Source: Pictodentalium vernedei
Lineage: Eukaryota > Mollusca > Scaphopoda > Dentaliida > Dentaliidae
Length of the DNA: 64,000 bases
Direction: 5' to 3'
Assembly: GCA_031216915.1 (NCBI GenBank)
Contig: CM062292.1
Coordinates: 207,907,262-207,971,261, forward strand
Numbering within the stretch: position 1 is the stretch's first letter; every line of letters begins with the position of its first letter. The translations under genes and the position numbers were made by a program. Below the pieces are notes generated by a model that saw only the letters and a program-made list of their open reading frames with translations, was not told the DNA's origin and ran no database searches. This document shows positions 33,636 to 45,031 of the stretch, piece by piece.

Positions 33636-33708
33636 AGAATGACGCAGTGAAGAAAAAGTATAGAGGACTTTCTAGGACATCCAATTTTCGGTTTTTGATG
33701 CAAAGTTT
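33636..33708 (-). repeat. Truncated right ITR of A2-4
   Basis: The first ~73 bases of the right ITR are present with the central GGCGCC and NRF-1-type region deleted (GACGCAGTGAAG). The sequence then passes into unrelated DNA at CAAAGTTT. Confidence 0.75.
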
Positions 33709-33790
33709 ACCTAGGAAAGTACTGGTTTTTACTCCAGTACCCTCATGTCCCTGAAAGCCCTGATGATGGCTTCTAAATATATAGAGGATA

Positions 33791-33942
33791 TTCACGAAAA
33801 TTTGATGAATACCGAAAATATCTCGTGAGTGGCTACAAAGAAATATGAGGATCTTCACGAGCGACGCAGTCGCGAGTGAAGATCCTCATATTTCTTGTAG
33901 CCACGAACGAGATATTTTCGGTATTCATCAAATTTTCATGAA
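33791..33942. repeat. Large foldback (inverted repeat, ~65-bp arms)
   Basis: The left arm from TTCACGAAAATTTGATGAAT to GAGGATCTTCAC is matched in reverse complement by GTGAAGATCCTC to ATTCATCAAATTTTCATGAA. A short centre contains GCGACGCAGTCGC. A few mismatches and small indels. This could be a MITE-like foldback or an extrudable palindrome; no target duplication was identified. Confidence 0.85.
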
Positions 33943-35580
33943 TTTTCTTTTTATTTAATGCTCTACGACTACAAAGTCTCCAATTTGTGGCCTTTATTTG
34001 CCATTAAGGCGCAAAATTTATGTGCCGAACCGGCGTCCATACAAAAATTACAACAACCAAACTCCAACCATTGGAATGTGTGAATATCCGCACAAAAAGT
34101 AGTCCTGTCTTATTTCTCCCCTAACTTTACGATTTACCAAGGCTTGCGAATTGAAATAATCGCAATGTGTTTTGAAGAAATAGAACAATAACAAAAAACA
34201 CCAATTTCTTATTTTCAATAACAAGACATGTCATTTTATTTTTTTTGAACTCAATGCACTGAAGACGTGTGAAGTTGAACTTGAACTGAAGAAATTTGAA
34301 AGTGATTTCGGCTTTTCGCTGGAAGGTGAATGAGAAAGTCAAACTTTGAAACCGCTGATTTAATGAATTGATTTAGTCACTGTCACTATCAATTATTCGA
34401 ATTCGTTTGTATTTGGGACTCTGGAATTCATTACTGATGTGCTGACTCGTTTAAAGTACATGTGATTCGTCATCCGAACCTACGATGAAATATCGATTTC
34501 TAAATATCATTTTGATATTTCGTTTTGCCGACCGACAGGGGAATATGACTTAATTTTTCAGCGTGAATTGATGCCTGAGCATTAAATAAATATGTATATC
34601 AACTAAGTTTGCTGTTCAGTTATCATTTAGTGGGGTGGCCTGTAACCATGAGTAGTGGTCTATCAGAGAGCAAGTGAGGTAGTAGACCTGAGAATACTAC
34701 TAAATATTCCTAAATATTTAAATGGTAGAGTGCTAATATATTTTTACTTCCGTGTTGCCTATGCAACCAGTCTGGTATTTGGAGGCCTCATTGCCCATAA
34801 ATATTGGATTGTTTCAGTCCACCAGAGAATGCCTATAGGCCTTCTCTGGTAAATTGAAACAATGCAATACCCATAAATAATCAGCACCCAACACCAACTA
34901 ACCATCTAACAAATCAGTATACAGAATTTACTGATATAAAATTTATGAGCAGATATAAAGTGGTGAACAGGTATAAAGTGATGAGCAGCTGCAAACTTGA
35001 ACACCGCTGTCTTAGGGCAACAGAGTCCAAACTTCCAACTAATGCCCCTTTCCTCTGCTAAGAGTTAATACAGTAATATAACCCACTAAAGTGGTTTTCA
35101 GCATGTTTCAATAGACTCATGATCATCATTCAATAGACCTCATTACACTCCATCAGTTAAATATTTAAGTAATAATTCTCGAATCTGAAGTATTAAAAAT
35201 TAATTTGCATTGGTCATTACATTTGGCTTCCTACCCACTTGGCTCCTAGAAAACATTTAAACTTTGACTTTAGTTTTCACAGGTTTACCCTGGTTTGCTG
35301 TTTTTTTTCATAAAAGAAACCTTGGATTGATTACTTCAAGCCTTGATAAAACTGAGAACTGCAAATTTATACATGCAATTTTTTCTTTAAATGATACCAT
35401 GAAGGACAGTGTACCTCATTGTTCTTGCTGAATTCTCATTTCATATGTTCTCTTTAATTTAAATTGCAGCTATGGTATGATATAAAAAGTTATCAAGTAT
35501 ATCATGGTCAACAACAGATATACGTCGAGGCAAAATTAAATAAGGTAACATATCGAATTATGTAGTGGGAGGGCGGTATA
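33943..35580. other. Unclassified non-coding DNA
   Basis: No gene, RNA or recognised element apart from the small foldback at 34808-34863. Open frames are short and unconvincing. Confidence 0.5.
34808..34863. repeat. Small foldback with palindromic centre
   Basis: ATTGTTTCAGTCCACCAGAG pairs with CTCTGGTAAATTGAAACAAT with three mismatches. The centre contains the perfect palindrome GCCTATAGGC. Confidence 0.65.
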
Positions 35581-35639
35581 GGAATGGATTCTGTCCATCC
35601 ATTTGGACATTTGTCCATCCATCCTTCCATCCATCTGTC

Positions 35640-36130
35640 CTTCCCCATATATTGTCTTTGCATTTACATAAAACCATTTAAAATATTTTTCTTAAAATTG
35701 ATATATAGCGTTTTGGTGACAATATCAGGTAAGGGATTGCGAACCTGCTCTGTCCATGTGTTTCTTCAGTAATTATTTCCCTTGATGGACTTAAACTTTC
35801 TTGTCATCACATTACCATTTCTTGTCATTACATTTCAAAGAAAACCCCATTTCAGATTTTTTTCTAAATTTAATATATAGCTTTTTGGTGGTAATATCTT
35901 AAAGGGGATTGCGAACCAGCCGTGTTCAAGTATTTCTTCAAGAGTTATTGTCCTTTTTGGACTTTCTTGTCATCATATTACCATTTCTTGTCATCTCATT
36001 TCAAAGAAGACCATATATAAGTTTTTTTTTTAAATTTAATATTTAGTTTTTTGGTGACAATATCATAAATGGAATTGTGAACCAGCCGTGTCCTAAGTAT
36101 TTCTTTGTGAGTTATTGCTCTTTTTTTGAT
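35640..36130 (+). repeat. Minisatellite, ~170-bp period, about 2.8 units
   Basis: TTTTTGGTGACAATATC-like segments recur near 35711, 35882 and 36049, each followed by a diverged copy of GATTGCGAACCAGCCGTGT, and CTTTCTTGTCATCACATTACC recurs between them. The monomer is unrelated in sequence to families 1 and 2. Confidence 0.75.
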
Positions 36131-36491
36131 GTGCAGGGATTGGCCATCCCATGGCATTTCTCTTGTTGAATTATGGTTAATGAAATTATGGTTGATGAAT
36201 ATACAACATCAAAAAGCTTTGTTTGGGAAATTTATAGATTCAGTGGAACACACTTAACTGGATATCTCTTAACTGATTAACCCTGTTAATTGAATATAAT
36301 TTCCCAATACAATACCATTTACCATACCTCCAGTACAAATTTGACCTGTTACTTGAATATAGGTTATAGAGTAAACTCCTGTAAATTGAATAAAAAATCT
36401 TATATTCCGTCGAGAAATTACCCTGACTCTCCCCAGTTTGTTTTTTTTTTGGTTTTTTTTTACCTATTTGGCCTCAGCATATCCATTGCAG

Positions 36492-36564
36492 GCATTTAAT
36501 CTATTATATCTTGTTTGACAGAGCTCACGGAGCTCTGTCAAACAAGATATAATAGAATAAATGC
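36492..36564. repeat. Near-perfect hairpin, 35-bp arms and 3-base loop
   Basis: GCATTTAATCTATTATATCT through GAGCTC is matched by its reverse complement starting GAGCTCTGTC, with the loop ACG. The inner 27 bases of each arm are perfect and one mismatch lies outside them. Such a compact palindrome suggests a recently formed foldback or a MITE core. Confidence 0.9.
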
Positions 36565-36750
36565 TAAGTTTATCTCTAGAATACAGGAAAATGACACAAT
36601 CCCTGATAATTGAATACTTCTGTTAATAGAATAATTTTTTCATTGGCAAAGTGGCTATTCAATTAACAGTGTTCCACTATAAGTAGTGTGTGTTTATCTT
36701 TAATGAGCCTTGACGGGATGGAAAATTGGATAGGTTTTAACCCTTTCTAC

Positions 36751-37053
36751 CTCTGGGACGACCTGCGTTGTGTCCTTGGGCAATGCACTTTATCCCAATT
36801 GCCAACATGGGGGCATGATGACGCCATGTACTAAGGCATTCTGCATGTCGATGGTGTACATGTCTTCAACTGCTGTAACCTTGCTGGAGTGGAGCTTGAA
36901 CAGAGTTAGAATGTTGAGAAGCTGACAGCTGCTCTTTGATGCTCACTGGTTCTCTTCAGGTACTCCGGCTTCCTCCACCCGTAAAATAGTCATGGTCATG
37001 ATTAGCCATTGTGCATAAGAATGTGACCTTAAACACCAATAAATAAATAAATG
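36751..37053 (+). mobile_element. 5'-truncated SINE with target-site duplication
   Basis: This is the same family as 18857-19217 but lacks the tRNA-like head, starting at the equivalent of CTGGGAYGA. The body motif GTGTCCTTGGGCAATGCAC and the AATA-rich tail are retained. An 11-base duplication ACCCTTTCTAC flanks it (36740-36750 and 37054-37064), which indicates truncation during reverse transcription rather than later deletion. Confidence 0.87.
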
Positions 37054-37149
37054 ACCCTTTCTACTCATTATGCATCAGTTTTTGTGTAAAACATAAGTTG
37101 GCAGTCGGTGAGGAGACAATACAATGAACATCTAACTGGACCAGAGGAA

Positions 37150-37203
37150 CAGTAATAATTCAATCCTACAGCCCTACAGGGCTGTTGGATTAAATTATTA
37201 CTG
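37150..37203. repeat. Foldback, 25-bp arms
   Basis: CAGTAATAATTCAATCCTAC pairs in reverse complement with GTTGGATTAAATTATTACTG, extending inward through CAGCCC/GGGCTG. Two mismatches and a 4-base loop. Confidence 0.75.
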
Positions 37204-38860
37204 AACCTTCCAACAAATACAAGATTGACGCGATCATTTTACTATTCACAGTAGTGTATAAAACGCTACCATTTAGGACGTCAGAGTTGAAAGATTGATA
37301 AATATCCCAAGATGAGAAACCAGAATTTCATATTCTGAAAAATGTAATAGATTTGTCCTGTTAGTAGAGGTTCAACTAGAAAGAATTCCAACTTCAAAGG
37401 TTAGCATCACTGACATGCTTTACATAAAATGTGATTGTTTAACTTACACTCACATAACAAAATAGTCCCAAGATGTAATTTAACAAGTTCACCCAGACAT
37501 GTTAAGTTTTAAAAAGTCAAAGAGGTGAGATTTTTCCTCAGCAAAGTTTGTTTTTCCATACAAGACAAAAACGGTAATTTTCCTCCCCCACCCCATCCAT
37601 TACGTTTAATATTCATGCTCCAAAAATAAAAAACATAAATTAAATATTGGCAATGTTGCAGGAACATATGCACAGTTCCATCTAACTGTAAATAAAAGTT
37701 AGGCTGGAAAATAGTTGATTAAAATAAATTCCAAACAATCCTCCAAACCCAGCATCCCCACCCCTCCATAAATATACCATAAATTCAAGTCAGAAAAATG
37801 AGGGGAAAAACTGAAACATGAGCACAGTTTCAGCTAATGGACCACAGTGGTAAGGGAATATACACTGGACAAAAATTCATCTATAGACCTAACAAACACT
37901 GAAAACAACCAAGTCTGTGGGATCCAGCGCAGGAGCCATGGGGTTTCTAGGGAGCCCAGCACCCTACCCCCCCCCCCCCCCCATTCCACCAGTTGGCTCC
38001 TTCCACCCTCAAATTTGAAAGAACAAAAAATTATTTCCGTTCCTTAGTACAAGTACAACACCCTCAATTCTGAGATTCCACCCCTCCCCCACTCTTCACT
38101 AGCATGCCCCCCCCCCCCCCCCCCCCCTTCCAGGTTTTGGCTCCACACATGCATGGGTGGGATTCGCCTCGTTCTGTCAGGTTTGGGGCTTTATCATTTT
38201 CTTATTTTTTGAGGAGCCGCTAAGCTCTTGCCATGGTTTTCAGGGATAATATGCAGCTGTTGTGTTCATTTCGGTAATTTTAGACATAGTTTCTTTATAG
38301 TTCCCACTTCAAATGCTGGTGAAATAGAAGAAACACAACAAAAATCATATTTCTTGTGATTTAGTTTACTTTTATTGAAGTAAGTTGTGATATTCGAAAC
38401 ACTTTTGTTGGTTACTTTCTCCAATGTTTTCACCTGTATCTCTCCTAACTTTGAATGTAGAGGTTCATTTTTTACAGAATTATTTTTTTTGTCAGTTTTT
38501 CAGTTATTCTTTCACACATCTGAATTACCTCCAGTCCAGGCAGATGTAATGCAGTTTGTTTGAAATACATTTTCTATCTTCCATGTTCCTCTCAGATTAT
38601 TTATAGCAGTTAGTAAAACTGAAAACTCGAGAATCAAGTTTGCAAAACAAAACATGCGGTCTCAAAATCGTGAGAATTTGTCTCCTGGTTGGGAAATGGC
38701 ATAAAAAATTGGGAGTCTCCCGCCAAAATTATGAAACTTAACATGTCTGAGTGCACCACACCGGAATCCCCTGCTAAGATAGCTTTCTGAAAAGGGTGCC
38801 ATTAATGCCTTTCAAAGAACCCACACATCTTTTGGTGGTGTGCATATTCACTTAAAAAAC
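37204..38860. other. Unclassified non-coding DNA with C-tracts
   Basis: No coding or RNA gene recognised. C runs at about 37969-37981 and 38107-38126 make local assembly uncertain. Confidence 0.5.
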
Positions 38861-39190
38861 CTTGTGGATATCCTTTACACCAATTTCGTCCATCGGCATA
38901 TCAAAGATCATTCAAATCTGACATACAATACCAAAGTTATCATACACAGAAACCAGAAAAATTGGAATTTTCCAAGTTGAAAAAGGCCCATAACTCTAGG
39001 AAAAATAAATGAACAAAACCTGTTATTTGTAAATATCCTTTCCCCCATGGTAGTCCATCAGCATACCAAAGATCATTCAAATCTGACATGCACTAACCAA
39101 GATACATAGGTCTGAAGTTACGTAAGGATGAACAGACAGACCCCATTGCTAGATTCCCCACAAACTTCATTTTGGCAGGGGATAACTATT
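38861..39190 (+). repeat. Two units of a ~163-bp repeat
   Basis: TCCATCGGCATATCAAAGAT (38890) and TCCATCAGCATACCAAAGAT (39053) start similar stretches continuing CATTCAAATCTGACAT, a spacing of about 163 bases. The block ends with TTTGGCAGGGGATAAC, probably the end of another array-bearing element truncated on its left. Confidence 0.6.
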
Positions 39191-39193
39191 CAT

Positions 39194-41313
39194 TAGCTCA
39201 CCTGACTGAAAGACAGGGTGAGCTTTCCTTAATCACTCTTTGTCCGTCATCCTGTGTGAAGGTGGTGTTTGAGCCTCTTTCTCCTGAACCACTGGCCACA
39301 TTTTAATTAAATTTCATGTAAGTAGTGGTTATATAGGGGCATTTTGATTTTTATCCAAATTAGGTTTTGGCTCATATTGAGCAGAGGTGTGGGGAAAAAA
39401 TGGCCAAATTTTTTGAAAATCTTCTTCTAATGAACCACCAGTAGCTGAGTCTTGGTATGTGGTATACAGAGTCCTTTTGAGGTTTAAAATCAAGTTTGTT
39501 CAAGAGAAGTTTGTCGGGCATTATTTGCCTTTGTTATGGGAGGGGCAAAAATTTTGGCCACGCCTAAAATTTCTATTTTCAGAACCGTGAGGTCGATTTA
39601 AACCAAATTTGATATGAGATGATAATGGGTCATAAGTAGTTGATTGATGCAAAAAAATGTTCTCATTGCCCCTTGGGAACCTCGGGAGCTAAAAATAGGA
39701 AAAACCTTAAAACTGCCATATCTCCAAAACTACACGGCACAGAGAATTCTTATTTTGTATAATGCTTACTTTTATCCAGTAGAATAGAATGGTTAAAAAA
39801 ATTCCCTATCGGTTTGATCACAAGGTACTTTTTTCAGGACTTTGAAAAAGTGCTGAGTCAGTCAGCACTTTTTAACACTGCAGGCAATGGGAAAAACATT
39901 AAAAAATCTTCTTCTCCAGATCCAGCAGGCAGAATCTTTTGATATTTGGTATGCAACATTGTGGGGTGGATCTGATTCAAATTTGTTCAAATCAGCTCCC
40001 TAGATTCATATTTGGGCTCACTATAGAAGCTTGAATTCGAACTTAGTGCATTTCAGGCAAATTTCTTAAAAAATCTTCTTCTCCAGATCCAGCAGGCAGA
40101 ATCTTTTGATATTTGGTATGCAACATTGTGGGGTTGATCTGATTCAAGTTTGTTCAAATCAGCCCCCTGGATTCATATTTGGGCTCACTATAGAAGCCGG
40201 AATTCGAACTTCGTGCATTTCAGGCAAATTTCTTAAAAAATCTTCTTCTCCAGATCCAGCAGGCAGAATCTTTTGATATTTGGTATGCAACATTGTGGGG
40301 GGAATCTGATTCAAATTTGTTCAAATCGGCTCCCAGGGTTCTTATTTGGGCTCAGTATAGGAGCCTAATTTGAACTTGGTGCATTTCAGGCAAATTTCTT
40401 CAAAAATCTTCTTCTCAAGATCCAGCAAGCAGAATCTTTTGATATTGGGCATGCAGCATGCTTAGGGGGGTAAGATTCAAGTTTGTTCAAGCGAAGTCCC
40501 TGGGTTCATATTTGGGCTCACTGTGGTAGCCCAAATTATAACTTAGTTCAAAATGAGGAATTTTCTTTAAAAATCTTCTTCAGATCCAGCAGTCGGAATG
40601 TTTTGATATTTGGTATGCAGCAGCCTTGGGGGGGGGGGGGGGGGGGGGGGGGTGTGAGATTCAAGTTTGTTCAAGCCATGTTCCTAGGTCCATATTTGGG
40701 CTCACTGATGGAGCTTGAATTGTAACTTAGTTCGAAATGAGGAATTTTCTTAAAAATCTTCTTCAGATCCAGCAGTCGGAATGTTTTGATATATGGTGTG
40801 TATTATCCTTATAGGGGTGAGATTCAAGTTTGTTAAAGCCAAGTCCCTGGGTCCGTATTTGGGCTCCCTGTGGGAGCCCGAATTTTAACTTAGTCAATAT
40901 GAGGAATTTTTCTTTAAAAACCTTCTTCAGATTCAGCAGTCGGAATGTTTTGATATTTGGCAGTCACCATCCTTAGGGGGTGAGATTCAAGTTTGTTCAA
41001 GCCAAGTCCCAGGGTTCATATTTCGGCTCACTGTGGGAGCCCAAATGATAACTTAGTTCAAAATGAGGAATTTTCTTTAAAAATCTTCTTCAGATCCAGC
41101 AGATAAATTCTTTTGATATTTGGCATGCAGCATCCTTAGTGGTTTAAGATTCAAGTTTGTTCAAGCCATGTCCCTAGTTCCATAAAATTTGTCTCTCATG
41201 ACTTCATTCCTCTGTAGTATTGATGAATCATGTCTAACTGAATGTGACCCCCAAATACTTCTTTGAACCACTTTTGCCGGTGAGCAATTAAGGCTCCTTG
41301 GAGCCTCTTGTTT
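39194..41313 (+). mobile_element. Complete family-1 array-bearing element
   Basis: It begins with a hairpin (AGCTCACCTGACTG / AAAGACAGGGTGAGCT, 39195-39224). A unique ~680-base head follows, then ~167-base array units from about 39900, ending with the palindrome AAGGCTCCTTGGAGCCT and CTTGTTT. It contains no long ORF, so it is non-autonomous. A pure G run interrupts one unit (about 40628-40652). The head at 39556-39590 is the empty counterpart of the A1-2 insertion site in the element at 41449. Confidence 0.8.
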
Positions 41314-41448
41314 TAAAGATCTAGTCGCCAAATTGCATGCTATGAAATCATCCCCTTAAATGTTTTTACCCTTCAGGGCCTAATTCTGACTTGGATAAAG
41401 TTTTAATGCAAAGGAACAGGTGCCCCAACATGCATTGTTTAGATAAAC
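41314..41448. other. Spacer between two family-1 elements
   Basis: Unique sequence, nothing recognised. Confidence 0.5.
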
Positions 41449-41815
41449 AGCTCACCTAACTGAAAGTCAGGGTGAGCTTTTCTTACCACTCTTCGTCCAT
41501 CGTTCTGCGTGAAGGTGGTGTTTGAGCCTCTTTCTCCTAAACCACTGGCCACATTTTAATTAAATTTCAGGTAAGTAGTGGTTATATAGGGGCATTTTGA
41601 TTTTTATCCAAATTAGGTTTCGGCTTATATTGAGCAGAGGTGTAGGGAAAAAATGGCCAATTTTTTTGAAAATCTTCTTCTAATGAACCACCAGTAGCAG
41701 AGACTTGATATGTGGTATACAGAGTCCTTTTGAGGTTTAGTATCAAGTTTGTCGGGCATTATTTGCCTTCGTTATGGGAGGGGCAAAAATTTTGGCCATG
41801 CCTAAAATTTCTATA

Positions 41816-42016
41816 TTTTTATACTGTACCAATGACCCAGACTTAGCTGGTGCTAACTCCAACAAAACCAGGGCCAAACACAAATTTTGCCCCCCAATCC
41901 CCAAAATTTGCATCCAAAACAAAAAGAAATCATGTCCTAAAGGACCTCCATAGTACGCCTCTACTGCGCATGCGCAGTGACGCAGTCGTCCCGAAATTGG
42001 CGCCAATTATCATTCT
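41816..42016 (+). repeat. Left inverted terminal repeat of A1-2
   Basis: Essentially identical to 2872-3072. The NRF-1-type palindrome is at 41964-41977. Confidence 0.92.
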
Positions 42017-42902
42017 CTGTTTGGCCCTTCATCAGTCAACATCTCACTGATCTTTGTGCTTGTAAATCTCAGTTTAAAGGATGCCAGACACGTAATTTTT
42101 GGAGAAAATGTGATTCTAAGGAGGATAGAAGGAGGAGAGGAAAAAGAAGTGGCAAAAAATAATCAGGGCTGTACTTAAAATTTTTTGATGAAATTATGTT
42201 AAGTTGCCTATTTTCGAGGCATGGGCCTCTTGTTGTCATTCTTGCTAATTGTTGCACTGCTTATTCAGTGTTTCCTCTCCCCTAGCCTTCTAAAGTCCCT
42301 CCTGGCAATTCTCCCATGCTTTTGGCATATTTTTGAGAAGTTTCATTTCTAAAATTTCCTGGGAGAGTTGCTTGGTTACAGAATGTTTTCTGTTATTTTC
42401 CCCCATAGTTACGTTTTCACCCATGGGTGTATAACGTTTGTGTTCTGCATCTTCCATCTGATGTTCTACAGATTCTCCCCTGGGAGTCTCTGTTTTGCAT
42501 CAGATAGAGTGTAATTGATGACTGATTCCGGGCCAGTTTTTTCAGTGCCTGGAGTCATGTTTTCTAGTGTGTTTACACTGTTTGTTTTCATTGGCAACAG
42601 CCTTTTTTGAGGGGGGCTGTTTGCCTTTGTGGTAGTTTATCTCATTATAAGATACATTTATATTATCCGAAAGTGTCTCATTAATTATTTTATATAATTT
42701 TAAAATTTTTGACCACACTTTGCCATCGGATCCATCGGGGCTCAACGTTACTTTTCAGCAACTTGGGCTTTTCTGAAAAAATATTTTTTCAAAATTATTT
42801 TGTTTTGCAATTGTTTTTTCATTTATTAATGGATCATGTTATTATGTATCTTTGTGTCAGGGGTTTTTGCGAGGAACTAGGACTTATTGTTGTTCTTTCA
42901 CA
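42017..42902 (+). other. Leader of A1-2 with conserved stem-loop
   Basis: Nearly identical to the A1-1 leader. The stem-loop is at 42456-42505 (ATCTGATG / CATCAGAT). Confidence 0.7.
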
Positions 42903-45005
42903 ATGAAGGGACATTGTTCAAATTGTAATAGGAAGAAATCTTCCTCTGACTTTCATGATCATTGTATTAATTGTAGTCAGTGTTCTCGCATTAATCCCTG
43001 TCCTATATGTGAACATTGGGATGAGAAACATTGGAAACGTGTGTCACGATATGTTGTTTTTGGAGAAAGAGCGATGCCAGCTCTTTCTCCACAAGGTCAC
43101 TCTACTCTCTCAGTTTCTATTTCAGAGGAACCAGAACAGGGTGATGTTTCCATGTTATCTTCTTCAAGTGTGCGTCCGTCGTCACAAATGAATTCAGAGC
43201 TAGCGGCAAAAGTGCTCATGGAGATTAGACAAATGTCGTCCGCTAGCTCGCCCGGTGTAGCGTCCATTCACCGAATGGTTCGGCAGCCGGGTTCGTCCGA
43301 TGCGGTCCAAGAGGAAATTTTGGGTGATGCGAGCACTATAAACATAATAGATGCACACCCAGTGACGGCGGATAGTAAACGAGAACGGAGGAAGCCTTTT
43401 AGTCCGGTTCCTAGCTCGTCCAGGTCCAGCCGGGCCGCGAGCGAGAGAGGTCCCTCTCTCGTACAACAACATCTGGGACCAGATGTTGTGGTACAAAATG
43501 TGTCTTTAGCAGAGCATACGTCCGTCGCTTGGGACGCTTCGTTGTATAAGCAGTCCGCAGAGACTGTTAAGGCTTCCTCTTCTCGTCAGCGCACACGACC
43601 GCACCTTGGCTGCGTGACCGCCGATATTTTACCAGCTTCGCCGATGAAGGATTCTTCGGCGACCAGGTCACACCATCCGGCAGCCAGGGATTCGAGACCG
43701 ATGGACTCCGGACGTTCGCATAGGAAAAGTATGCGGGAGCCATCTGATGCGGAGCTGCCCTCGGCGAAGCAGCGAAAGACTGCGCCTCCGCAGGTCTCGA
43801 CGTCGGACATTCTTGTGCAGATAGCACAGCTTATCGCAGCATCCCAGCAGCCGACAGGAACGGTGTCGGATCGAGAATTATCCGACGGCGCTGGGTCGGT
43901 ACGCTCCGCCGAAGCATCGGGGGCGGACGACCGGGAACATCGGGAGGTCCGACCGGATGGTGAAAGGGATACGGATGAATTGGAGCTATCCCTTTCGGAT
44001 CAACATAAAGCTGCCGTGGACTTCATCCGGCACTTTCTCCCTCAAGTTGTTCCGTCGGGCCAGACTGCTGCGCTTCCGGACAAGAGAATTATAGCGTCAT
44101 TGGACTCTGAATTTTTTGAGCGGTTCAGGGACATCGCTCCCGAGTTTCCGTCGCAGTCCAATAATGTTGCAAGAACATTTGAATTATTGAACGACGCTAT
44201 TTTTAAACTTGCTTCCAGGACGGGGAAAGCAGGTTTCTTGTCCGCTAATACTCTTAACCTGCCTTTCATTAATGCAAGGAATAAATTCGATACGGCAGGA
44301 CAGGGTATACCGAGAGTTCCTCTGCGTATGGACGACGAGGCGGAAGACTTAGAGCTATCATTACCGTCGTCAGCTTCTATTCCAACCGCGGTGTTGGAAA
44401 CAGCTATTGCGTCTAACAGAGCCAATTTAGATGCCTTATCTTACGCAGATCACCTTACTAAGGCGTTTTCACTGCGCCTTCAAGGGGAAGAGTTTCAGGA
44501 TATACAATCCTCTTTAAGACTTCTTTCAAGGGCAGTAGCTTATTCCACGTGTAACTCCGCCCTTTCAGTGGCTAATCTGGAGTTGGTTAGACGTGACGCA
44601 GCCCTAGCTACATCCACACTAGTGGATTCTAAGGTGAAGAACTCTCTTAGAGTCGCTTCGGTCTCAGGAGAACTTCTCTTTGACGGCAAGCTTTCCGCTA
44701 TTTATGATAAAATTAAAAAGAAAGCTAATGATTCTCTGTTGTTCAGATCGGCTCCTAAAAAGTCGGATACAGCAGACACGAATAAGACAGGCACTTCTGG
44801 GTCTAATGCGTCCAAGAGAGGTTCCTATAGAGGTTCCGGTGCGTCCTCTTGGTCTTATTCGAGAGACCGTCAGGATAGCGACTCTCGTTCGGGACGTCCT
44901 TCAGGCCGGGACAATCGGTCGGACGCCCCGAGGTCGACGAGGCGAGGTGCGGGTCGTGGAAGACGTGGTTTCTCCTACCGCAGGCCTCGCAGGTCCAGGA
45001 GGTGA
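42903..45005 (+). CDS. gag: Gag-like ORF1 of A1-2, intact (700 aa)
   Basis: The only uninterrupted complete gag here. Starting at MKGHCSNC (the start conserved in family B), it has an N-terminal Cys/His cluster within residues 5-38, probably zinc-binding, a Ser/Arg-rich variable segment to about residue 300, a conserved central block (FELLNDAIFKLASRTGK; IPRVPLRMDDEAEDLE), then a basic tail rich in Arg, Ser and Gly (RRGAGRGRRGFSYRRP) ending in RSRR. By analogy with DIRS ORF1 it should coat element RNA; this is family knowledge, as no gag domain is directly recognisable. Its TGA stop (45003-45005) is followed by TGG. The RT-frame N-terminal residues overlap its end. Confidence 0.88.
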   Translation: MKGHCSNCNRKKSSSDFHDHCINCSQCSRINPCPICEHWDEKHWKRVSRYVVFGERAMPALSPQGHSTLSVSISEEPEQGDVSMLSSSSVRPSSQMNSELAAKVLMEIRQMSSASSPGVASIHRMVRQPGSSDAVQEEILGDASTINIIDAHPVTADSKRERRKPFSPVPSSSRSSRAASERGPSLVQQHLGPDVVVQNVSLAEHTSVAWDASLYKQSAETVKASSSRQRTRPHLGCVTADILPASPMKDSSATRSHHPAARDSRPMDSGRSHRKSMREPSDAELPSAKQRKTAPPQVSTSDILVQIAQLIAASQQPTGTVSDRELSDGAGSVRSAEASGADDREHREVRPDGERDTDELELSLSDQHKAAVDFIRHFLPQVVPSGQTAALPDKRIIASLDSEFFERFRDIAPEFPSQSNNVARTFELLNDAIFKLASRTGKAGFLSANTLNLPFINARNKFDTAGQGIPRVPLRMDDEAEDLELSLPSSASIPTAVLETAIASNRANLDALSYADHLTKAFSLRLQGEEFQDIQSSLRLLSRAVAYSTCNSALSVANLELVRRDAALATSTLVDSKVKNSLRVASVSGELLFDGKLSAIYDKIKKKANDSLLFRSAPKKSDTADTNKTGTSGSNASKRGSYRGSGASSWSYSRDRQDSDSRSGRPSGRDNRSDAPRSTRRGAGRGRRGFSYRRPRRSRR

Positions 45006-45031
45006 TGGCTTAAACCTCTATCGCGTTCCGG

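Larger units (their letters stand above)
28020..33708 (+). mobile_element. DIRS-type retrotransposon, copy A2-4 (truncated at both ends)
   Basis: This is a subfamily (A2) close to A1 but clearly diverged, together with copy A2-3. It starts abruptly inside gag at GAGCACTATAAACAT, so left ITR, leader and gag N-terminus are absent. The right ITR is cut after its first ~70 bases. All ORFs are broken and the YR gene contains a 385-base tandem duplication. Confidence 0.9.
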
